From Alistipes sp. (GTDB taxonomy: Bacteria; Bacteroidota; Bacteroidia; Bacteroidales; Rikenellaceae), in assembly GCA_017391185.1 (NCBI GenBank), contig JAFOZN010000057.1:1-12640 (forward strand): a stretch of 12,640 nt of DNA, read 5' to 3'. Position numbers and translations under genes: made by a program. Below are positions 6,856 through 12,640 of this stretch, piece after piece. The notes beneath the pieces are model-generated. The model searched no databases. It had not been told where the DNA came from and worked only from the letters and a program-made list of their open reading frames with translations. Each line of letters starts with the position of its first letter. The first letter of the stretch is position 1.

Positions 6856-8811
6856 ATGAAACTTATCAAAACTCATGCGGCTCTCTTGGCGTGGCGAATC
6901 ATCCTTCTATATGTGGTGATGATGCTTTGTCGAGCAGTTTTTTATGCCTACAATAGTACACTCATTGGCGAGTTGCCATACGAGGAGTTGTGGTCGCTTT
7001 TGTGCGGATCACTCAAATTCGATACAGTATCGATCATCTATGCCAATGCTGTTTTTATACTGCTTTCGCTCCTGCCTCTCAAGGTGAGGGAGCGCAGCTG
7101 GTGGAAACGTATGCTCTATTGGTACTATGTGGTGGTCAATTCACTTTTGCTCGTGGTGCTGAACTTTGCAGATGCCATCTATTTCCACTATACTCAGAAG
7201 CGTTTTTCGGCCGATGAGATATTCTTTGCCGAGAATGATAACTCTTTGCAGTTGATCTTAAAATTCGCTGCCGAGAATTGGTTTATGGTCTTGGTCGGTG
7301 CGGCATTTATCTTGGTCTTGGCGATGGGTTATTGTCGCAAGATACGCTTTAAGTCCCTGTTTGATGGCCTATGGTATTATGTCAGCTCTACGATGGTGTT
7401 GTTGGTGGCCGTAGCGCTCTGTATTGGTGGTGTTAGAGGAGGCTTTACCAAGATGACACGCCCCATTACCGTCTCTAATGCTACGCTCTATACCTCGAAT
7501 CAGGCGCGAGCTACGATGATTCTGAGTAATCCTTTCTGTGTGTTGCGTACCATTGGGTCGAGTGGTAAAATAGCCTATGAGAAATACTTTACTCCAGAGG
7601 AGTTGGCTCAAATCTACTCTCCCGACCACTATCCAGCCGACTCAGGCTCGGTAAAGGAGCTTGCTGGTCGTAATGTAGTGGTATTTGTGATGGAGAGCTT
7701 CTCGGCAGAACATTCTGTTCTGCTTCGTCCCGATTTGTATGAGGATAAGGAGGAGAAGGGCTATACTCCATTTTTGGATTCGCTCATGCGCCAAAGCTAT
7801 ACGTTCTATAATATGTATGCCAATGGTCGCCGTTCGATTCAGGCTTTGCCTGCGGTGTGGAGTTCTATCCCTTCATTTAAGGCCCCATTTGTGTTGATGC
7901 CGCAGTCGGTTGCTACGGGACGTGCCATGCCTCATATCTTCAAGGAGAAGGGCTATGAAACCATGTTCTTCTGTGGCTCGGATCATGGCTCTATGGGCTT
8001 CGGTGCGTATGCTCGTGCTGTCGGTATAGATAATCTCTACTCGCGTCAGACCTATGAAAAGAGTCGCGGCAAGGGTGATTTCGATGGCTATTGGGGTATC
8101 TGGGATGGAAAGTTTATTGATTACATGGGCGAGGAGTTGTCGAAGGTCAAGCAACCTTTCTTCTCGACTATCTTTACACTCACCTCTCACCATCCGTTTG
8201 TAGTGCCTGAGGGTGAAGAGAATCTACCAGAAGGCCTTACTCCTAATCATAAATGTGTGGCCTATGTAGATCGTTCGCTCAAAGCCTTTTTCGAGAAATA
8301 TGGTGAGCAGGAGTGGTTCCGCAATTCGTTGTTTGTCTTTGTGGCAGACCATGTTTCGAGCGAGAAGTTTTCTGAGGAGTTCCGCACCTCACCGGGTGAT
8401 TATCATGTCGTAGGATTTATGTATGCTCCCGACTCTTCTTTGGTGGGCGAGCATCGACAGGTGGTCTCGCAGATCGACTTGATGCCTACGGTGTTGGGCT
8501 TGATGGGTAATGAGGAGCCATATTTCGCCTTTGGTCGAGATATCTTTAATGAGCATTGCGATGAGCCATTTTCGCTCAATTATGATAACAACGTTTTCCA
8601 AGCCATCACTTCGGAATATGTAGTGTGCTTTGACGAGAAACAGATCGTGGGCGTGTATGCTCATGGCGATTTAGAGAAGAAGCATAATCTTGTCTCGGAG
8701 GTTGATCTCTTGGTTATTGAGCAGAAGATCAAGGCTATGATTCAGAGTTATTATTCGCGCATCGAGGCCAAGGATTACATGGTGCATGAAAGCCCCGTTT
8801 CGTTGGAATAG
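6856..8811 (+). CDS. LTA-synthase/sulfatase-family membrane phosphotransferase-like protein
   Basis: A 651-residue protein with five predicted N-terminal membrane helices (about 10-31, 55-75, 86-107, 141-160, 174-195), then a large extracytoplasmic alkaline-phosphatase-superfamily domain (about 270-570). This is the layout of lipoteichoic acid synthase and related phosphoglycerol or phosphoethanolamine transferases. Expected metal-site and nucleophile positions are present: VVVFVMES with Glu280, NGRRSIQALPAV with Ser327 as likely nucleophile (Thr in LtaS), and FVADH with Asp498-His499. GSDHGSMGF (374-382) and FTLTSHHPF (440-448) are typical family blocks. The gene ends the three-gene operon and is followed by a terminator. 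In a Gram-negative the product cannot be ordinary lipoteichoic acid. A role decorating a periplasmic glycan, capsule or lipid head group is inference. Family is confident; substrate is unknown. Confidence 0.88.
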   Translation: MKLIKTHAALLAWRIILLYVVMMLCRAVFYAYNSTLIGELPYEELWSLLCGSLKFDTVSIIYANAVFILLSLLPLKVRERSWWKRMLYWYYVVVNSLLLVVLNFADAIYFHYTQKRFSADEIFFAENDNSLQLILKFAAENWFMVLVGAAFILVLAMGYCRKIRFKSLFDGLWYYVSSTMVLLVAVALCIGGVRGGFTKMTRPITVSNATLYTSNQARATMILSNPFCVLRTIGSSGKIAYEKYFTPEELAQIYSPDHYPADSGSVKELAGRNVVVFVMESFSAEHSVLLRPDLYEDKEEKGYTPFLDSLMRQSYTFYNMYANGRRSIQALPAVWSSIPSFKAPFVLMPQSVATGRAMPHIFKEKGYETMFFCGSDHGSMGFGAYARAVGIDNLYSRQTYEKSRGKGDFDGYWGIWDGKFIDYMGEELSKVKQPFFSTIFTLTSHHPFVVPEGEENLPEGLTPNHKCVAYVDRSLKAFFEKYGEQEWFRNSLFVFVADHVSSEKFSEEFRTSPGDYHVVGFMYAPDSSLVGEHRQVVSQIDLMPTVLGLMGNEEPYFAFGRDIFNEHCDEPFSLNYDNNVFQAITSEYVVCFDEKQIVGVYAHGDLEKKHNLVSEVDLLVIEQKIKAMIQSYYSRIEAKDYMVHESPVSLE

Positions 8812-8830
8812 CCAAGTCGGGCAATAGTAA

Positions 8831-8866
8831 AATAAACGCCGTAATCCAAAGGTTACGGCGTTTATT
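8831..8866. terminator. Bidirectional intrinsic terminator between converging genes
   Basis: A 14-bp inverted repeat: AATAAACGCCGTAA (8831-8844) pairs with 8853-8866, and a CC/GG pair extends the stem past a one-base bulge, leaving a loop of about 3 nt. A/T-rich ends on both sides suit termination from either strand. It lies 20 bp after the LTA-synthase-like gene and 19 bp from the end of the minus-strand oxidoreductase gene. Confidence 0.88.
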
Positions 8867-8884
8867 ATTTGTATGTACTCTATA

Positions 8885-10336
8885 TTACATCTTATAGAAC
8901 TCCTCCCAGCCCTTGCGTGGTGGGGTAGAGGTAAGCATTGCATCGGCAAAGCGGTTGTTTACGATGCGCTTTGTCTCGCGGTCGAAGATAATCTTCTCGT
9001 TCAGACGCTGAGCCATCACACCCAAACAGAATACCTGACACAATGGACCGAACTTCTCGAATGGAGAACGAGTCTTCTCCTCGCCCATACAAGCCAAGAG
9101 GAAGTTCTCGTAGTGGTTCGATGGACTCTTAGGTACCTCTGGCAACTTGCTTGCCATCTCCTTGGCCTTAGCTTCAGGGATGATCTGAGTTGTAGCACCG
9201 TGAGAGCCACGCTTGAAGATGAGATCCTTAGAGTACATGATAGTACCTGGGTTGAGCTTCACAGCCGAAGCCGCAGCTGGCTTACCGTTGATCATTGGTA
9301 CATCGCTACTCATCTTAGATACACCATATCCCTCTGGTACAGGAGGATAGTTGCCGATACCATCCCACCAAGTGATATCCATCGCAGGCATCTTGCCACG
9401 GCGTGGGAACTTGAAGTTGATGGTCGATGACATTGGGAAGAAGTATGTATTCCAACCCTCGAACTTAATAGGAGTAATTTCAGTAGGTAGGCCCAAATCG
9501 AGGAACTCGTGGATGGTGTCAATCAAGTGTGCGCCCCAGTCGCCCAAAGCACCCATACCGAAATCATACCATGAGCGCCAGTTTCCTGGGTGGTACTTGC
9601 CGTTGAACTCATGGAACTGCTGTGTAGTGTGCCACAAATCCCAATCCATACCTGCAGGGATAGGCTCAGCCTGAGGGTAGCGGTCGATATTTACATCGTA
9701 ACCGTGCCAACGGCGTGAGTTGTTCATATGTGCGTCAACGTGAGTGACATCCTTGATGATACCAGCCTTAACCCACTCGCGGAATTGGAAGTAGTTGGCC
9801 TCTGAGTGACCTTGGTTACCGCCCTGTGTCACGAGGTTAGGATTACGCTTTGCGGCAGCGATCATAAGCTCACACTCAAGGAATGTACGTCCCATAGGTT
9901 TCTCTACATAGACGTGCTTGCCCTGATTGAGTGCCAACATCACACAAGGGAAGTGCGAGAAGTCGGGAGTCTCGACAACTACCGCCTCAAACTTGTTACC
10001 CATCTCATCGAACATCTTGCGGAAGTCGGTATATACCTTTGCATCTGGATGCGCCTTGATAGACTCCTGACTGCCCTTTGATTTAGGGTCAACGTCACAC
10101 ATCGCAACGATGTTGGCAAGTCCCGTACGCTCAAACTCGCGCATCACCTCTCTACCGCGGTTAGCCATACCTACCCATGCGATATTTACCTTACCCAGAC
10201 GTGCAAAACGCTCCTTTTTATCCTGTTGCTCGGCAGCGAAAAGGCTGCTACTTCCTGTCATGCCGCCCATCATTACGCCTGCGGCTGCAAGTCCCGACTT
10301 TTTGAGAAAGTCGCTACGTGAAATTTTTTCGCTCAT
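8885..10336 (-). CDS. Exported Gfo/Idh/MocA-family NAD(P)-dependent oxidoreductase
   Basis: A 483-residue protein with a twin-arginine-like leader, SRSDFLKKSGLAAAG (6-20), then a small hydrophobic stretch ending at about FAA (33-35). The leader has only one of the two arginines of the usual motif. A Rossmann fold starts at about 48, with VNIAWVGMANRG as the dinucleotide-binding loop. HVYVEKPM (141-148) holds the family's EKP motif, and ALGDWGAHLID (263-273) holds the conserved Asp/His of the C-terminal alpha/beta domain. Such exported members are abundant in Bacteroidetes and act on sugars or sugar derivatives. The GH109 glycosidases belong to the same fold and also carry Tat leaders, so a redox-assisted glycosidase is an alternative. 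It is a single gene with its own upstream region; no clear -33/-7 match was found for it. Substrate cannot be told from sequence. Confidence 0.87.
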   Translation of the reverse strand: MSEKISRSDFLKKSGLAAAGVMMGGMTGSSSLFAAEQQDKKERFARLGKVNIAWVGMANRGREVMREFERTGLANIVAMCDVDPKSKGSQESIKAHPDAKVYTDFRKMFDEMGNKFEAVVVETPDFSHFPCVMLALNQGKHVYVEKPMGRTFLECELMIAAAKRNPNLVTQGGNQGHSEANYFQFREWVKAGIIKDVTHVDAHMNNSRRWHGYDVNIDRYPQAEPIPAGMDWDLWHTTQQFHEFNGKYHPGNWRSWYDFGMGALGDWGAHLIDTIHEFLDLGLPTEITPIKFEGWNTYFFPMSSTINFKFPRRGKMPAMDITWWDGIGNYPPVPEGYGVSKMSSDVPMINGKPAAASAVKLNPGTIMYSKDLIFKRGSHGATTQIIPEAKAKEMASKLPEVPKSPSNHYENFLLACMGEEKTRSPFEKFGPLCQVFCLGVMAQRLNEKIIFDRETKRIVNNRFADAMLTSTPPRKGWEEFYKM

Positions 10337-10445
10337 AGTTATTTGGTTTTTAGTTTTAAGTTGCGCCTTAATTGGCTCTAAGTTAGTGATTTTTTTTGAG
10401 AATCACGCCTTCGAGGAAAAATATTTGCTATAACGTGTAATATTA

Positions 10446-10460
10446 CGCTATCTTTTAGCG
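10446..10460. repeat. Short inverted repeat CGCTA-N5-TAGCG in the divergent intergenic region
   Basis: A perfect 5-bp inverted repeat with a 5-nt centre. It is about 110 bp upstream of the oxidoreductase start and about 135 bp upstream of the receptor start, within otherwise AT-rich sequence. It could be a regulator binding site or a chance hairpin; nothing else supports a function. Confidence 0.3.
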
Positions 10461-10517
10461 ACTAATATAATATAGTGAGTGATAGGGTTTGGCACCATGA
10501 ACAAGATATAATTTTAT

Positions 10518-10525
10518 TATATTTG
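10518..10525 (+). promoter_or_regulatory. Candidate -7 box (TATATTTG) for the outer-membrane receptor gene
   Basis: TATATTTG fits the Bacteroidetes TAnnTTTG -7 element and lies 70 bp upstream of the ATG at 10596. The best TTTG upstream (10488-10491) is 26 bp away, longer than the usual 19-21 bp, so this promoter is weaker or depends on an activator. The region 10337-10595 otherwise holds only AT-rich sequence and the small inverted repeat at 10446-10460. Confidence 0.5.
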
Positions 10526-10595
10526 CAATTTAAGTATAATAAGGATTGAAACTCAACTTTAAATAAATTGTAATTAATTAACAAAATTCTCAACT

Positions 10596-12640
10596 ATGAA
10601 GAAATTTTCATTTCTGGTGATGCTTCTGAGCATCTTGAGTTGCGCTCATGCGTGGGCGGCGTCTCAACAGGTGGTAAGTGGTCGAGTAGTAAACTCCAAA
10701 GGCGAGGGCATCAGTTATGCCACCGTTGTGGCCATGCAGGGCGGTGTGCAGCGCGATGGTTCGACTACCGATGACAAGGGCTATTTCCTGTTGAAACTCT
10801 CCGCAGGAGAGTATGACCTTTCGGTAGATTATGTGGGTTACAAGACTTTGAGCCGTAAAATCACAGTCTCGGCAGATGGTGATTTGGGTGTTTTGACTCT
10901 TGAGGAGTCCACTACTCAGATTGGCGAAGTTGTGGTGCAGGCAAATATGATTCGCCGCGAGGCAGATCGTTTTGTGGTGGATGTTGTCAACTCGGCATCG
11001 ACCATAGGTCGTACGGGAGAGGAACTTCTGCGCCAATCACCGGGCGTGTGGCTCAAGGATGATGAGATCTCTATTAATGGAGCTTCTGGCGCGCGACTCT
11101 TTATCAACGATCGAGAGCTGAAACTCTCTGTGGAGGATCAGGTGCGTTACCTAAAGGCTCTGCGAGCTGAGGATATCTCCAAGATAGAGATTATCCCACA
11201 GACAGGTGCCGACCATGATGCCGATTCCTCGGCAGGAATAATCAAAATCTGGTTGCGCCGCCGTCTGGAGAATGGCGTGATGGGCTCGGTGAGTATGTAT
11301 TCGAATCAAAATTTTTCGGGCTTGGGCTATGATTACGACCCTTCGGCTTCGATCAATGCTCATGTGGGTAAGTTCGACCTCTCGGCTTCGGGGTGGTACT
11401 CTCATTATAAATATGTATTTGATGTAGATGAGCAGACCACTTACCATAACTCCAATTCCGCTTTGAAATCGGCAACAGAACTCCCCAATGTGGGAGATTC
11501 TGGCGGAGTCAATCTTTCGGCTTTTGCAGAGATTAACCCTCGTCACTCGGTAGCTCTATCATTGGGATATAATACAAATAAGGATATTCAGCCAACTGAT
11601 TCTTGGACAAAGATGATTACCCCAAATGGAGAGGTACTCAGCGACAGTTTTTATGATGCTTCATCACTTAGAGATACCTATTCGTCAACATTGAACTATA
11701 TCTTCAAGACCGATGATCAGGGCTCGAATCTGAAATTTATTGGCGAATATACTCAGCGAGACTCAAAATCGGATAATGAAAACTTTACCGAGCGCCATGA
11801 GTTTGGTGTCAAGAGCGATTCTACATACTTCAATCGCAACAATAGTTTCTTCCGCGTAGCGACAGCTTCGTTGGCGCGCGAAAAGGTGTTGGGTCAGGCG
11901 GCAGTCTTGAAGTATGGCGCAAAATATACCTACAACGAGATCAATGCCGATGCCATGTATCGCTACCTGAAAGGCTCTGCATGGGTACCATCAACGGTGA
12001 GCGATTATGATATCTCCTACACCGAGAATATCGCTGCTGCATACGCTACTGCAACCCTTCGCAAGGGGCGTTTTAGTGCAGTGGTGGGTTTGCGAGGTGA
12101 ATATACCTATACCGATGGTAAGGGTTCAGATGTTGGTCAAGAGTATTTTTCCTTATTTCCCAATGCTAATTTCTCATTTGCCATAGATAAGCAGGGACGC
12201 CATTCGCTGGTGGCGCAATATTCGCGTTCGATCTCGCGCCCAAGTTTCTGGAACTTGACACCCAACCGTATGCAGATTTCGGATTATACCTACCAGACAG
12301 GTAATCCGTTGCTCGATCCAGCCTATGTCAATACATATTCGCTCACGGGAGTCATAGCGCAGAAGTATAGTGTCACATTGGTTGTTATGAGCCAAAAGGA
12401 TGCTATCAAGCAGATGATCGTAGCGGATGAGTTTGATCCACAGATGTTGAATCTTACTCACGTTAATATGCCGATATTGCACCAATATATTGCTACGATG
12501 AGTCTGCCGGTGACGCTTGCGAAGTGGTGGACATGGAACACTAATCTGATAGGAGGAATCCAAGAGCAGATGCTTACGCCCTCTTCCGCAAAGGAGTATA
12601 ACAGTTTCGCTCAATGGAGCTCTTCGATGACTTTCACTCT
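10596..12640 (+). CDS. Outer-membrane beta-barrel / TonB-dependent receptor-like protein (3' end outside window)
   Basis: The frame is open from ATG 10596 to the window edge, 681 complete codons, so the protein is truncated here. A signal peptide (MKKFSFLVMLLSILSCAHAWA, cut near 19-22) is followed by a carboxypeptidase-regulatory-like domain at about 25-103 (VSGRVVNSKGEGISYATV ... DDKGYFLLKL ... YDLSVDYVGYKTL). A plug-like domain spans about 110-222 (EVVVQANMIRREADRFVVD, ELLRQSPGV, IEIIPQTGADHDADSSAGIIKI). The rest is a long barrel of alternating aromatic strands. The barrel motif SRSISRPSFWNLTP, followed after about 10 residues by GNPLLDPAYVNTYSL, is characteristic of the OMP_b-brl_3 type of Bacteroidetes outer-membrane receptors rather than classical SusC. 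No TonB box was identified with confidence. Ligand and any partner lipoprotein would lie beyond the window. Confidence 0.88.
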   Translation, partial: MKKFSFLVMLLSILSCAHAWAASQQVVSGRVVNSKGEGISYATVVAMQGGVQRDGSTTDDKGYFLLKLSAGEYDLSVDYVGYKTLSRKITVSADGDLGVLTLEESTTQIGEVVVQANMIRREADRFVVDVVNSASTIGRTGEELLRQSPGVWLKDDEISINGASGARLFINDRELKLSVEDQVRYLKALRAEDISKIEIIPQTGADHDADSSAGIIKIWLRRRLENGVMGSVSMYSNQNFSGLGYDYDPSASINAHVGKFDLSASGWYSHYKYVFDVDEQTTYHNSNSALKSATELPNVGDSGGVNLSAFAEINPRHSVALSLGYNTNKDIQPTDSWTKMITPNGEVLSDSFYDASSLRDTYSSTLNYIFKTDDQGSNLKFIGEYTQRDSKSDNENFTERHEFGVKSDSTYFNRNNSFFRVATASLAREKVLGQAAVLKYGAKYTYNEINADAMYRYLKGSAWVPSTVSDYDISYTENIAAAYATATLRKGRFSAVVGLRGEYTYTDGKGSDVGQEYFSLFPNANFSFAIDKQGRHSLVAQYSRSISRPSFWNLTPNRMQISDYTYQTGNPLLDPAYVNTYSLTGVIAQKYSVTLVVMSQKDAIKQMIVADEFDPQMLNLTHVNMPILHQYIATMSLPVTLAKWWTWNTNLIGGIQEQMLTPSSAKEYNSFAQWSSSMTFT

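Noticed and set aside
8873..9430. A 185-codon plus-strand open frame over the 3' part of the oxidoreductase
   Set aside because: It is antisense to a gene with clear Gfo/Idh/MocA motifs, begins inside the region just after a terminator, and has no recognisable domain.
10490..10506. TGGCAC resembling a sigma-54 -24 element upstream of the receptor
   Set aside because: The -12 element (TTGC at the right spacing) is absent; the bases there read ACAAG. With rpoN in the same window it was worth testing, but the match fails.
10596..10660. Possible lipoprotein signal in the receptor leader (ILSC, Cys16)
   Set aside because: Leu at -2 is a poor lipobox residue, and a normal signal peptidase I site (AHA or AWAA) follows; the rest of the protein is a beta-barrel, not a lipoprotein.

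Overview
The window looks like chromosomal DNA from an anaerobic gut-type member of the Bacteroidales. A Rikenellaceae/Alistipes-like source is a guess from overall gene style and was not tested. The evidence is Bacteroidetes-type promoters (a TAnnTTTG -7 box with TTTG about 20 bp upstream), an outer-membrane beta-barrel receptor with a carboxypeptidase-regulatory-like N-terminal domain, and an exported Gfo/Idh/MocA oxidoreductase. No mobile element, CRISPR array, rRNA or tRNA was recognised.

Layout. (1) 1-470, plus strand: the 3' end of a glycerophosphodiester phosphodiesterase gene, closed by a strong hairpin (491-525) that also serves the leftward genes converging on it. (2) 525-4868, minus strand: a probable four-gene operon read in the order asnS (asparaginyl-tRNA synthetase), SGNH/GDSL esterase, rpoN (sigma-54), small PAP2-like membrane protein. 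Gaps are 43, 96 and 23 bp. (3) 4869-5066: a compact divergent control region in which two textbook Bacteroidetes promoters, one for each direction, overlap physically. (4) 5067-8811, plus strand: a tight three-gene operon with only 2 bp between genes: a secreted GH2-like protein that appears catalytically dead, rlmH (23S rRNA pseudouridine methyltransferase), and a membrane-anchored LTA-synthase/sulfatase-family protein. It ends in a bidirectional terminator hairpin (8831-8866). (5) 8885-10336, minus strand: an exported Gfo/Idh/MocA oxidoreductase. (6) 10337-10595: an AT-rich divergent intergenic region. (7) 10596 to the window edge, plus strand: an outer-membrane TonB-dependent-receptor-like protein, truncated by the window.

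How they fit together. asnS, rpoN and rlmH are core information-processing genes. They are transcribed with cell-envelope genes (esterase, PAP2-like protein, GH2-like protein, LTA-synthase-like phosphotransferase). The overlapping promoters link the tRNA-synthetase/sigma-54 operon to the envelope/rlmH operon in a way that could make their expression mutually exclusive.

No clearly new defence or mobile system is visible. The points most worth a second look are the crossed promoter pair, the GH2 pseudoenzyme lacking both catalytic glutamates, the LTA-synthase-like protein in a presumed Gram-negative, and a possible frameshifted C-terminal tail on the esterase.
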